Part shown: piece after piece, positions 50,775 through 59,999 of the stretch
Layout of the letters: every line of letters begins with the position of its first letter
How positions within the stretch are numbered: the stretch's first letter is position 1
Assembly: GCA_963677165.2 (NCBI GenBank)
Contig: CAXXSX010000002.1
Location: 1,116,001 to 1,180,000, forward strand
DNA length: 64,000 bases
Direction of reading: 5' to 3'
From: JAFGXT01 sp963677165
Lineage (GTDB): Bacteria; Verrucomicrobiota; Lentisphaeria; Victivallales; SZUA-371
Notes under the pieces: generated by a model
Told to the model about the DNA's origin: nothing
The model's database searches: none
Seen by the model: the letters and a program-made list of their open reading frames with translations, nothing else
Made by a program: the position numbers and the translations under genes

Positions 50775-53117
50775 CTATAATTCAATATTTATATCTGTTT
50801 GTTTACCACAATCTGGTTTTAAAGGCATTTCAACTTCAAAATTCTTCTCATTTATTGTAATTGTTATGGACTTTAAATTCGGATTCTGGGTTGGATCTGC
50901 AACTGATAATAACCATTGGTTGTTGTTAATATATTGAAGCCGAATTATTGCCGGACGGGAACTTTTTATCGTTAATTTATCAAACGATATTTTTGCTTGA
51001 GGATCATAAACAACCAACTGGGCGCATTTCTCCTTTGAATTATATACTGCCTGGAGTTTTGTTGAATTCACTAAAACCTTGAATCTGTTCAAACTAACTA
51101 TTTTACAGATATCTTTGAAGTTTTTTCTATTAAAAATAACCATATAATGATATGATCCGTTTTTTACCTTTTTACCGTGATCAATGGAAATAGAAAATAC
51201 GTTTACATGTTTTTTCTTCCTTTTTGTGCGTTTATTTCGTTTATTAATTTCGTCCCATTTAGCATTTTCCGATTTGCCGGCTATTTTCAAGGTTCCTGAT
51301 CCGGGAAAGACAGCGTATCCTATTTCACGCTGCCGCATAATAAAAGGGTCTTTTAACATAGATAAGGCTTCTGTTCTCTCATACGGTTTTTCCAATGTTA
51401 TTTGCTTCCCGTTATTCTCGATTTGAAGCTCCCCCTGTAAATAAGTCTGGTTAATGCAGGTAATAATATTTCCCTTTTGTTCTGGAGTCATATTATCGAT
51501 TCCGGCGCCAAGCGCAATCATTATCCCATTAAACATAAAATAAGACTTATATGCCTTAATTCCAAGTAGTTCCTTAAAATGGTATTTTGATTTTTCCGTA
51601 TCAAAAATCTTCTCAAGAATAAATCCTGCAACACCATTTTTCCCGCCGATACCTCCAGCAAAATTATGCTTTGATGAAAAGCCTCGCCATATATTTTCCT
51701 TCGGAAGAACAGTATCTCTACATGTTGCACCAGGCGGAATCGCAAAATTCCAGCCGGCAGCAGAATAATCATATTCATCGCCGCGTTTCAGTATTACCGT
51801 AGTTCCATCACCTAAATTATAATTAACCGCACTGCTTGTTGACGGCACTGTTTCCGGTCCTATTGAACGGGAACTAATCATATTCACGAAAACATAGAAA
51901 CGGTTTCCACGCATTACCAGATCATCGTTGTTCCAGAACGATTTTACTCCGTCTGGGAGGTTTTGTCCGTTTTTTTTCAACAGTATCTGCAGGTCCATAA
52001 GCTTATTTTTTATATCTGTAGGAGGATTAATACTCAAAAGACTGGCCAAATAATTCTCTATTCGTTTAATATAATTGGATCTTTTATATAAAAAGTTATG
52101 GCGGCCGACAACAGATAAACAGCCCCTTTCCCTGAATTGCAGCCAGGTTAGCCCAACGGCAAAATCATACAATCTTTCGAATTGTTTTTCATTGAGCCTG
52201 GTCTGGTCTGTTCCAACCTCACTAAACAGTCTGAGCGACCTGAGAACACCCTTTATTCCGTCAAGACCATATCCAAACGCATAGGATTGTCTGCCATGCC
52301 CCCAGGCGGAACCATCACTGGTCAGCCCCTCATTCCAGAATGCTTCCGCTTCGGTGTTAAACGAAACATGAGATATTGCTTTATTGCAGACATCCCAAAT
52401 CAAATTAAGCATTTTAACGTCATTACATAACGCGGCATTGAGGAATGGATAACGATATCCAAAATTACCACCCACCCAGTAAGTGCTGTTGCGAAATCTT
52501 TCAATACTGTAAATTTCTTTTACGTCCTTACGTTCCGGTTCAGTAAAAGCCTGAAATGATATTTTTTTCAGTGTTTCCGCCGCATTTTTAACCAGTTCAG
52601 ACGATGACTTTCCACATTTTACCGTTTCCATATCGTTATAAAACGAAAAATATATTACAGAAGCACAATATGGATACAAAAATGGAGAAAACGGCCATCG
52701 AGCACGGCTTTGTTTCCGTTTAAGCTCAATATTTCCGTAATAAATTACAGATTTGTATATTTTTTCCTTAATCTCATCGCCGTTAATTACACCCTTGTTA
52801 CAGCTCCATGAAATATCACTGAGCCTGAAGAAAGCATCACGAAGAATTACACTTATTTTGTGTTGATTTTTAAAATTCTGATGGTTGAGATTAACTGAAT
52901 CAAATTTAAGATCTGAAAAAATTCCATCATCATTTAACTTATTCAGGCTTTCTTTAACCTTTTTATCGCCGGCAAATCGTTTAGGAACGTTTTCTTTAAT
53001 ATATCTCGCCGCAACTTCTCTGACTTTCGGCATTGATTCTTTTGTAATCTGAGCATTAATCGCTATAGTCGACAAGCACAAAAAGACCATAATACTGTAA
53101 ATATATTTGAGCAGCAT
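50775..53117 (-). CDS. Exported polysaccharide lyase, PL8-like
   Basis: 780 residues with a signal peptide (INA|Q). An (alpha/alpha) toroid precedes large beta-sandwich domains. Catalytic residues fit PL8 (hyaluronate/chondroitin/xanthan lyases): His274 in DGSAWGHG, Tyr283 nine residues later (as His399/Tyr408 in pneumococcal hyaluronate lyase), Asn218 in GGNFGYRYP and an Arg near 339. The sandwich start ISSRSIGPETV...YNLGDGTTVIL, and WNFAIPPGAT, also match. It cleaves an acidic polysaccharide by beta-elimination; which one is unknown. Ten bp after pseudopilin 4. Confidence 0.8.
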   Translation of the reverse strand: MLLKYIYSIMVFLCLSTIAINAQITKESMPKVREVAARYIKENVPKRFAGDKKVKESLNKLNDDGIFSDLKFDSVNLNHQNFKNQHKISVILRDAFFRLSDISWSCNKGVINGDEIKEKIYKSVIYYGNIELKRKQSRARWPFSPFLYPYCASVIYFSFYNDMETVKCGKSSSELVKNAAETLKKISFQAFTEPERKDVKEIYSIERFRNSTYWVGGNFGYRYPFLNAALCNDVKMLNLIWDVCNKAISHVSFNTEAEAFWNEGLTSDGSAWGHGRQSYAFGYGLDGIKGVLRSLRLFSEVGTDQTRLNEKQFERLYDFAVGLTWLQFRERGCLSVVGRHNFLYKRSNYIKRIENYLASLLSINPPTDIKNKLMDLQILLKKNGQNLPDGVKSFWNNDDLVMRGNRFYVFVNMISSRSIGPETVPSTSSAVNYNLGDGTTVILKRGDEYDYSAAGWNFAIPPGATCRDTVLPKENIWRGFSSKHNFAGGIGGKNGVAGFILEKIFDTEKSKYHFKELLGIKAYKSYFMFNGIMIALGAGIDNMTPEQKGNIITCINQTYLQGELQIENNGKQITLEKPYERTEALSMLKDPFIMRQREIGYAVFPGSGTLKIAGKSENAKWDEINKRNKRTKRKKKHVNVFSISIDHGKKVKNGSYHYMVIFNRKNFKDICKIVSLNRFKVLVNSTKLQAVYNSKEKCAQLVVYDPQAKISFDKLTIKSSRPAIIRLQYINNNQWLLSVADPTQNPNLKSITITINEKNFEVEMPLKPDCGKQTDINIEL

Positions 53118-53127
53118 TTATCATCCC

Positions 53128-53868
53128 CTACCAATTCAGTCTGGCTCTGTAACGTATTTTTACATCACAATTCTCGGCCCAGTTCTGCATTTTTGCAACA
53201 TTTTCCTTGTAAACACTGCCGTCTGTAAAAAGCACATTGGCGTTTTTGCCATGACGAGAACTGAAGCACGCAGAATATGTAGCCACATTTTTGATAAAAT
53301 AATATCCTTCTCGTTGGCTGGAGTCGCTGGTCCGATAAGAATCGGTAAGCAGAATAGTACGGCTTGGACGTTTGATCTGAGTTGCTTTTGAAGGCCGATA
53401 TTTTGTGCTTCCAGTATTTACAGAAGTATCATGCCCGTTACGGGAATCATTCATTGGGCCATAGTACATTGCTCCGTATGATATCAGATACATGGAAAGA
53501 GTCCCCGCAAGATTACCTCGAGCTCCTTTGGGACAATACAATAAACTGCTTTTATTATTGAAGTCCAGGATTTTGCTGTTACTCGGAGAGGAGTCACGAA
53601 GAATATTATGCCACATTTTCTTTGTCGGACTGGTTTGATCCAGCCAACAGTAATATCCATGGTTTTCATCGACGTACATATTAACTGTCAACCCGATTTG
53701 CTTGAGGTTATTCAAACATGAAATTTCATGTGCTTTATCCCTTGCTTTACTCAAAGCAGGCAGTAACATTGACGCCAAGACAGCAATAATAGCGATCACC
53801 ACGAGGAGTTCGATGAGAGTGAAAGTTCTGAACAGAATCCTTTTTTCCGTTCTTGATGCTGATTTCAT
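53128..53868 (-). CDS. Type II secretion-type pseudopilin, cassette 4
   Basis: 246 residues. Leader MKSASRTEKRILFR then FTLIELLVVIAIIAVL, LLPALSKARDKA, variable domain, 'DG' motif NVLFTDGSVYKE near the C-terminus. ACAGGAGAA precedes ATG. It sits between an FAD oxidoreductase (24 bp) and an exported PL8-like lyase (10 bp), again in the 'pseudopilin just before the exported enzyme' position. Confidence 0.88.
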   Translation of the reverse strand: MKSASRTEKRILFRTFTLIELLVVIAIIAVLASMLLPALSKARDKAHEISCLNNLKQIGLTVNMYVDENHGYYCWLDQTSPTKKMWHNILRDSSPSNSKILDFNNKSSLLYCPKGARGNLAGTLSMYLISYGAMYYGPMNDSRNGHDTSVNTGSTKYRPSKATQIKRPSRTILLTDSYRTSDSSQREGYYFIKNVATYSACFSSRHGKNANVLFTDGSVYKENVAKMQNWAENCDVKIRYRARLNW

Positions 53869-53892
53869 TTTAGTTCTCCTGTTTTCGTTATA

Positions 53893-55152
53893 TTATAGTA
53901 TGTGTGAAAGTAAATTTCTACAGTTTCCATCCTGACTGCATCTGGCTGCTCGAATTCCCACAGCTTCCCCGCATGGAATTGCGATTCCGGTAACCCGGTA
54001 AGACGCATGCGCATGAAAACTTCCGCTGATACATCTTCCAGCCATCATCAAGTTGTCACAATCACGGCTGATCAGGGAACGTAATGGTATATCGTAGGGT
54101 TTGACCGGATTGTTTCTACTAAAATCACTAAGTCCGCAGCTGGAATCAGCGGTTAAAGAATGAACATCCATTCCAAAGCGAACTTTACAGACAGCATCTT
54201 CAAAACAACGCCCCGAGGTCAAATCATCCCGATCCAATTTATAGTAGCCATGAAGTCGTCTGCCGTCACGAACACCAATTTGATTTGAAGTCGCAATCAC
54301 TTTAATGTTCTTCCATCTACCACCAAGAACCCTGAGTGCTTCAATTTGAGTGTGAATTTCACTGCGTGCTTCAATGATTGCCCTGGTCATCGCCCTTGTA
54401 TCATCTGCTCGAACATTATACTGATGATTTCCGCAGAAAATAAATAAGTCATCGCTTATCCTTATCAAAGAAGATCTTGAATATGAAGGATTTACAAAAT
54501 TCTTAGTAATTTCTTTATAGAGATTATCATAGGCCTGTACGGATCCATTGGTATAATCCATACATTCATCCAGTTTGATTCCTCCAACCAAAGCAATCAT
54601 AGAAATTGGCTGAACGACTCCGTCCTCTTCGCGACCAACGTCATAGCCACATCCAGCATAAAACCCCAGATCACCATTTCCAGTACAGTCAATAAAGATA
54701 CTTCCGGTTACAGCCATCCTGCCTTGGGGAGTCTCAACACAAACCGCCTGAATGGTATTTTGATCCTTTAACGTTCCACACACTTTTGTATCATATAGAA
54801 CTTCAACTCCGGCATCAGTACAAAGTTTTTCCAGATAAACTTTTATTTTTTCCGGTGAAGGTAATGTTTTGGGAATTAAAGGGTTTTTATCAGTAATCTC
54901 GGCAAATTTTTCTTTTATTTCGGAAATAAGTCCCGGTTGTTCACAATCACCTAAAATATGGGGCAATAGTCCGGAAGTCCAAATTCCACCAAGACAACCT
55001 GCTGATTCCATTAAAATAGTTTTAGCTCCATCTCTGGCCGCGGCAACCGCTGCTGCAACGCCGGCCGGACCTCCACCACATACGATTACTTCCCCACTTG
55101 ATAATATTTCCAAATGTTTTACTGGTTCTACAAACTCTATATCACTATTCAA
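53893..55152 (-). CDS. FAD-dependent oxidoreductase
   Basis: 419 residues, FAD_oxidored family. Dinucleotide fold VIVCGGGPAGVAAAVAAARDG at about residues 22-42, ESAGCLGGIWTSGLLP, FIDCTGNGDLGFYAG in the middle and AGRCISGSFHAHASYR near the end. No signal peptide. Family members are abundant in planctomycete and lentisphaere carbohydrate clusters and are often called xanthan lyase-like, though their reaction is unknown. First gene of cassette 4, divergent from the PocR/AraC activator, so probably under its control. Confidence 0.85.
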   Translation of the reverse strand: MNSDIEFVEPVKHLEILSSGEVIVCGGGPAGVAAAVAAARDGAKTILMESAGCLGGIWTSGLLPHILGDCEQPGLISEIKEKFAEITDKNPLIPKTLPSPEKIKVYLEKLCTDAGVEVLYDTKVCGTLKDQNTIQAVCVETPQGRMAVTGSIFIDCTGNGDLGFYAGCGYDVGREEDGVVQPISMIALVGGIKLDECMDYTNGSVQAYDNLYKEITKNFVNPSYSRSSLIRISDDLFIFCGNHQYNVRADDTRAMTRAIIEARSEIHTQIEALRVLGGRWKNIKVIATSNQIGVRDGRRLHGYYKLDRDDLTSGRCFEDAVCKVRFGMDVHSLTADSSCGLSDFSRNNPVKPYDIPLRSLISRDCDNLMMAGRCISGSFHAHASYRVTGIAIPCGEAVGIRAARCSQDGNCRNLLSHIL

Positions 55153-55265
55153 AATTATACTCCAATCTTATTTTTGTTTTTTATAATTTTAAATGAAATA
55201 TGGCTTGTTGACAATCCAACATTATGCTATTTTTTTATAAAATAATGCTAAAAATAAGTTTTATA

Positions 55266-56129
55266 ATGAAATTATTACAAAATCCAGACAAACAAACCAT
55301 TTTGAATGAGTTCGAAGAATCTCTTAAGAAATTTGAACAATCCCTTGGCGTAAATATTACAATTCATGATTACACCGGGGTGCTTTATCATCTGGATGGA
55401 AAAAGAATTTTTCCGAAACGAAATTATCATCAGTGTAATTATTGTATGGCAGGACGATTTAAAGAACCAGGCTGGCGAAAGCTTTGTGTCAGAGATTGTC
55501 TGGAATATTCCGATTCGCAATTAATTAAAGTCTCCCAACCCTACTTAAAAAACTGTTGGAAGGGAGTTATTGAGCTGGTTATTCCACTGATACATCATAA
55601 AAAAATGGTTGCGGGTATTTATGTAGGAGCATTCAAAGGAGAAATAAATAAAGATATTCCGATTCCTGAAAAATACCTTTCTTTGTATAAAGATCTACCT
55701 GAATTACCAAATTCCGAGGAACTGAGCCAACTGCAATCTATGGTTACTATTTTTCTTCATGGTATGTTGGCAACGATTAATAATGTTACAGATAATGAAC
55801 AAAATCTGGAACATGGACGTAAAATTCTAATATCAAGATTTATTCAGCAAAATGCATCCGGTAATATTAAATTGGCAGACCTTGCAAAATTTTTATGTTT
55901 ATCTCCTTCTCGAACCGGACATTTGATTAGAACAACTTTTAAGCGGACTTTCACCGAACTTGTTCTCAGAGAACGAATGATCCTGGCAAAAACCATGTTG
56001 GATAATGACTGGATTTCACTGGAGGAAATAGCGGAACGTACAGGATTTAAAACAGTAAACTATTTCAATACTGTGTTCAAAAAAAATTATGGAATTCCTC
56101 CAGGACAATATAGAAAACAAATATTATGA
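55266..56129 (+). CDS. AraC-family regulator with PocR-type sensory domain
   Basis: 287 residues from ATG 55266; ATGs at 55224 and 55245 are possible but code for an unlikely AT-rich leader. The N-terminal ~170 residues resemble the PocR ligand-binding domain (GVNITIHDYTGVLYHLDG, four Cys in CNYC and C-RDC spacing, VIELVIPLIHHKKMVAGIYVG). Two AraC helix-turn-helices follow (LADLAKFLCLSPSRTGHLIR; LEEIAERTGFKTVNYFNTVF). Divergent from the FAD oxidoreductase; probably activates the lyase cassette. Confidence 0.87.
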   Translation: MKLLQNPDKQTILNEFEESLKKFEQSLGVNITIHDYTGVLYHLDGKRIFPKRNYHQCNYCMAGRFKEPGWRKLCVRDCLEYSDSQLIKVSQPYLKNCWKGVIELVIPLIHHKKMVAGIYVGAFKGEINKDIPIPEKYLSLYKDLPELPNSEELSQLQSMVTIFLHGMLATINNVTDNEQNLEHGRKILISRFIQQNASGNIKLADLAKFLCLSPSRTGHLIRTTFKRTFTELVLRERMILAKTMLDNDWISLEEIAERTGFKTVNYFNTVFKKNYGIPPGQYRKQIL

Positions 56130-56143
56130 ATCTGTAAGGAAAA

Positions 56144-57037
56144 TTATGCCGGTTCTTTGGACGCTTTCAGGAAAGATCGGGTTTGTTCAGCAAACAAATT
56201 CCATTTTTTTATTTTTGCTCGAATGCTATCATCCATATCGTGTTTCTGTAATTCTTCAATCTTTACATATGTATTCCTGATACATTTGAAAAACGCATCC
56301 TGAGCCTGACGAAACCGTCCCAGAGCCAACTCAAGACGTCCTACAAGTTGCAGCATTTCAAGCTCACAATCCATTTTTTCCGGAATACAGGAGAAATAAA
56401 GACATGTTTCATAATAAAGCAATGCCTGTTTAAGCGCGTCTTCCGGGTTAATAATAAAATCTTTCCAGTTTTCGCCTAATTTAGCTTCAAGCTGACGAAA
56501 CAGCTTTAAACCATCTTCTTTGAACCCGGAATTAAATAGATCTTTAAGCAGCCAACTGTAATGCAGACAGTATCGACCTAAAGCCATGGAATCCTTTTCA
56601 ACAATACTTGAAAATTGACGAAGGAAAAATATAGCGGAAAGATAACGTTTGATTGCATCTGTAAAGTTAAAATCCATAATCGGAGTATCTGCTTTCATTA
56701 CAGTCAATACACGCGACGTTACAGGATCGGTAAAAGCTAACTCTTTCGCCTTACGATCAAACAATTTTACACTAAAATTAAAATCATTGGTAGGCTTTCT
56801 GAAAAATTCAACATCTCCACTAAAAAAACAGGTAGGACACTGCAAAATATAATAAAGATGCGGATTATATTTTGCGTGAATGCGTTTATTCCATTTTAAT
56901 ACCGGTTTTAAATCAACTTCTTCAGAAGTTACCTCAAAAAGACTTTCATTAAGAAAATGATGCTCTGACTTACAACCACAAACCGGGCAATCAATATATT
57001 CCGCATTGAATACAGAATTTTCAGATCCGTTTCCCAT
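56144..57037 (-). CDS. DUF2225-like zinc-ribbon/helical protein
   Basis: 297 residues. The N-terminus has a CPVCGCKSE knuckle and, about 60 residues on, CPTCFFSG, together a zinc site. The rest is helical (LGRYCLHYSWLLKDL, YYETCLYF, LALGRFRQAQDAFFKC), TPR-like. It matches the DUF2225 pattern in outline; the function is unknown. ATG 57037 has GAGAGG upstream. Convergent with the AraC gene by 14 bp. Its divergent promoter region contains the TTGGTACCAA triplet. Confidence 0.7.
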   Translation of the reverse strand: MGNGSENSVFNAEYIDCPVCGCKSEHHFLNESLFEVTSEEVDLKPVLKWNKRIHAKYNPHLYYILQCPTCFFSGDVEFFRKPTNDFNFSVKLFDRKAKELAFTDPVTSRVLTVMKADTPIMDFNFTDAIKRYLSAIFFLRQFSSIVEKDSMALGRYCLHYSWLLKDLFNSGFKEDGLKLFRQLEAKLGENWKDFIINPEDALKQALLYYETCLYFSCIPEKMDCELEMLQLVGRLELALGRFRQAQDAFFKCIRNTYVKIEELQKHDMDDSIRAKIKKWNLFAEQTRSFLKASKEPA

Positions 57038-57617
57038 TAAAACCTCTCTACTACTACTTTTTTCAGCACAACGATGCACAAAAGTTAAAGATTTTAACTT
57101 CTGTTTAATGTTTAGGCCTCTAACTTTTTTCTAATTGCCAAACACTATTAACATTTGTTTCCTTATATAGATTATATCTGTTCTACCGTATTTTTTAAAG
57201 CTCTTCCACCATTTTTTTATAAAATTATTTTTATATTTATAGATAACATATTTATTTACAAAGATTTAAACATTTCAATACTTTGGTACCAAACAATAAA
57301 CAAATAAAAAGACAATACAATATTGGTACCAAACTTATATTAAAAATGAAATAAAACAAAAAGAAAAATATTCTTTCTATAACCTGTTTGGTACCAATCA
57401 TTATTATTATACAAAGAACCGATATTTATTCCGTCATTATTCCGTTATTTTTGTTTTTAAGCTCAAAATTATGATCCGTCATTTGAATACTTTTAAAATA
57501 TATATAGATTTTTGCGATGCATTTTGGGCAAATACTTGTATGATTAGTTCAAAAGCACTATAGTTTTGAAACAGTATAATCTTCATTTATTTATAAGTTA
57601 CAGGGCTTAATTTCGTT
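57038..57617. promoter_or_regulatory. Divergent region upstream of ispH with three TTGGTACCAA palindromes
   Basis: 580 bp, AT-rich, no gene. Perfect TTGGTACCAA at 57283-57292, 57323-57332 and 57388-57397, then repeat blocks CCGTCATTATTCCGTTATTT, TTTTTAAGCTCAAAA and CCGTCATTTG (57430-57487). The arrangement parallels 37586-38014 upstream of hisD. Confidence 0.55.
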
Positions 57618-58541
57618 ATGAAAAAACTATATCTCGCCTATCCGCGGGGATTTTGCGCCGGAGTCAGACGTGCTTTGGAGATAGTAGAAGCCGCGCTAAT
57701 AAAATCTCATGATACCGTTCATGTATATCACGAAATAGTTCATAATGACTACGTAGTTAATAAATTAAAAAGCCGTGGAGTTGTTTTTGTCAATAATCTG
57801 GAAGAAGTTCCGGAAGGCGGAATTATTATTTTTAGCGCACATGGAGTTTCTGCTGCCATTGAAAAACAAGCAAAAGAAAGATCTTTAAGGATTATTGACG
57901 CAACCTGTCCACTGGTAAAAAAGATTCATATTCGCGGAGAAGCATTAATACGTAAAGGTTATATTGTATTTATTGTCGGCCACCATAATCATCCTGAAAT
58001 CAAAGGTACTATCGGTCAACTTCATGGAGATGCCTTTGTTATAGAAAATAAAAGTGATGTTCAGAAAGCGGTAAAGAATATCTCTCCTGATTCAAAAGTG
58101 GCATATTTGACCCAAACGACCTTGTCAGTAAGTGAAACCCGCGATACGATTAATGAAATGAAAAAGTTTTTTCCCGATATCGAAGGGGACAGTGACATAT
58201 GTTATGCCACAACAAACCGTCAGGAAGCAGTAAAAATGATCGCGGCAAAATGCGATACTGTTCTTATAATCGGTTCATCCAACAGTTCAAACTCAAATAG
58301 ATTACGCGAAGTAGCCGAAAACCATGGTACCCGTGCCTTTCTGATTAATGATTTTACTGAAATAGAACCGAAAATGCTTGATAAAGCGGAAGTAATAGGT
58401 ATTTCCGCCGGAGCTTCTGCTCCGGATTGTCTGGTCCATGACTTGTGTGAGCAACTGGAAAAAAGAGGTTGGCCGAAGCCGGAATTGCTCGAAAGCAAAA
58501 GTGAACATATTATTTTTCCTGTTCCCGAAATAAGGCTCTAA
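57618..58541 (+). CDS. ispH: 4-hydroxy-3-methylbut-2-enyl diphosphate reductase
   Basis: 307 residues, the last enzyme of the MEP isoprenoid route, giving IPP and DMAPP with a 4Fe-4S cluster. The cluster cysteines are Cys13 (RGFCAGVRRAL), Cys97 (DATCPLVKK) and Cys195 (CYATTNRQ). Substrate residues His42 (HEIVHN), His75 (SAHGVS), His125 and Glu127 (GHHNHPE) and SSNSSNSNRL are all present. The 5'-nucleotidase starts 4 bp downstream, so both are on one transcript. Confidence 0.95.
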   Translation: MKKLYLAYPRGFCAGVRRALEIVEAALIKSHDTVHVYHEIVHNDYVVNKLKSRGVVFVNNLEEVPEGGIIIFSAHGVSAAIEKQAKERSLRIIDATCPLVKKIHIRGEALIRKGYIVFIVGHHNHPEIKGTIGQLHGDAFVIENKSDVQKAVKNISPDSKVAYLTQTTLSVSETRDTINEMKKFFPDIEGDSDICYATTNRQEAVKMIAAKCDTVLIIGSSNSSNSNRLREVAENHGTRAFLINDFTEIEPKMLDKAEVIGISAGASAPDCLVHDLCEQLEKRGWPKPELLESKSEHIIFPVPEIRL

Positions 58542-58545
58542 CCCC

Positions 58546-59880
58546 ATGCTCAATAACATTTTTAAATTTTATATTACTGTTTTCGTGCTGCTTTTTACCA
58601 TTGCGCTCTACGCAGGAACAGAAAACCTTGTAATTCTCCATACCAATGACCTCCATGCTCACTTGATGAAAGAACCCAGAGAAGCCGGATTTGCGGCAAT
58701 AGCAGCATACATAAAAAAAATGAAACAGGAAAATAAGCACATTATTGTTCTTGACGCCGGCGACCAGATTACCGGAACGCCGGTATCTTCCATTTTCAGG
58801 GGAGAACCGATCTACCATATTACGTCCCTGATGGGTTATGACGCCTCAACCCTGGGCAACCATGAATTCGATTTTGGATGGAAACAAACGAAAAAATTTA
58901 TTGATATCGCTACATATCCCGTTATTTGTGCCAATGTTCTGGATCCCGGAGGAAAACTGATTGCGGACCGTGCCTGGAAAATCTTCAACGCAAACGGCAT
59001 AAAAGTCGGTGTTTTCGGTTTGTTAACCCCAAAAACACCGGAAATGGTAACAAAATCCGGAATCAAAGGTGTAAAATTTTTGCCGGAAATTGAAACAGCA
59101 AAGAAGATGGTTGCTGAACTGAAAGGAAAATGCGACATCATTATTGCTGTTACTCATGACGGTGTAAAGGAAGACAAAAAACTGGCCGCAGCAGTAAATG
59201 GTATAGACATCATTGTCGGCGGACATTCCCATACCACCATCAGAAAACTGCTGAAAGTTAATAACACCTATATCGTACAAACCGGGTGTTATGGTCACTA
59301 TGTCGGAATTGAAAAAGCCGAAATAGATATGAAAAACCGGAAACTGATACATTTAACTAGCGACCTGGTTCCTCCTTACAAACTGCCGCCTCCCGACCCT
59401 CAAGTTCAAAAAGTTGTTGAGCTTTGGGAGAGCAAAGTTCGTCAGAAAGTAGATCAAACGATCGGGACCAGCGGTCATTCTTTTACAAAAGCCGAACTTA
59501 GAAAACTGTTTGAAAAAGTTATTAAAGACAAAACCAACAGTGATTTCGGTTATTATAACAGTGGTGGAATCAGAGATAGTTTATTAAAAGGGAAAATAAC
59601 CATTAGAACGATCTGGAATATTGAACCATTCGGCAATTCCATCATAATATGCACAATTAAAGGACGTAATATCGGAGGTGTATTACTGCGTGAATTACGT
59701 AAAGCAAAATACCCTATTAATTCTGAAAAAGACTATACCATCGCAACCAATAATTTTGTTGCCGGACATCCCGGACGTTTCATTGGAAAACCGGATAAAA
59801 CAGTTAATACCGACATCAATGTACGTCAGGCAGTAATTGATTATATCACCCAAAAATGCTCTGAAAACAAGACTTTATAA
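58546..59880 (+). CDS. Exported 5'-nucleotidase / metallophosphoesterase
   Basis: 444 residues with an N-terminal signal peptide (about 20 residues). Metallophosphatase domain: LHTNDLHAHL, DAGDQITGTP, TLGNHEFDFGW, VTHDGVKED and GGHSHTTI give the complete dinuclear metal set. The C-terminal 5_nucleotid_C domain has YYNSGGIRDSLLKG and GRFIGK. It hydrolyses nucleotides or related phosphates in the periplasm. Downstream of ispH with a 4-bp gap; the pairing has no obvious metabolic reason. Confidence 0.9.
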   Translation: MLNNIFKFYITVFVLLFTIALYAGTENLVILHTNDLHAHLMKEPREAGFAAIAAYIKKMKQENKHIIVLDAGDQITGTPVSSIFRGEPIYHITSLMGYDASTLGNHEFDFGWKQTKKFIDIATYPVICANVLDPGGKLIADRAWKIFNANGIKVGVFGLLTPKTPEMVTKSGIKGVKFLPEIETAKKMVAELKGKCDIIIAVTHDGVKEDKKLAAAVNGIDIIVGGHSHTTIRKLLKVNNTYIVQTGCYGHYVGIEKAEIDMKNRKLIHLTSDLVPPYKLPPPDPQVQKVVELWESKVRQKVDQTIGTSGHSFTKAELRKLFEKVIKDKTNSDFGYYNSGGIRDSLLKGKITIRTIWNIEPFGNSIIICTIKGRNIGGVLLRELRKAKYPINSEKDYTIATNNFVAGHPGRFIGKPDKTVNTDINVRQAVIDYITQKCSENKTL

Positions 59881-59885
59881 CTTTT

Positions 59886-59925
59886 CTTGTCCGTCATTGT
59901 TTTTATAAATAACGGACGTTTTTAA
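59886..59925 (+). terminator. Terminator from the CCGTCATT repeat family
   Basis: GTCCGTCATT pairs with AATAACGGAC (one mismatch) and is followed by GTTTTTAAGCACAAAA, the conserved flank of the repeat family. It lies 9 bp after the nucleotidase stop and probably ends that transcript. Confidence 0.7.
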
Positions 59926-59964
59926 GCACAAAATATCTGTTTTGACGAACAAATAACGGATGAA

Positions 59965-59999
59965 AGGCATGTCAGAAATATCTGACATGCCTGTTGTTT
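59965..59999 (-). terminator. Bidirectional hairpin between nucleotidase and clpB
   Basis: Perfect 12-bp stem AGGCATGTCAGA/TCTGACATGCCT, loop AATA, followed on the plus strand by GTTGTTTTT. It ends readthrough from the convergent genes, best on the plus side. Confidence 0.8.
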
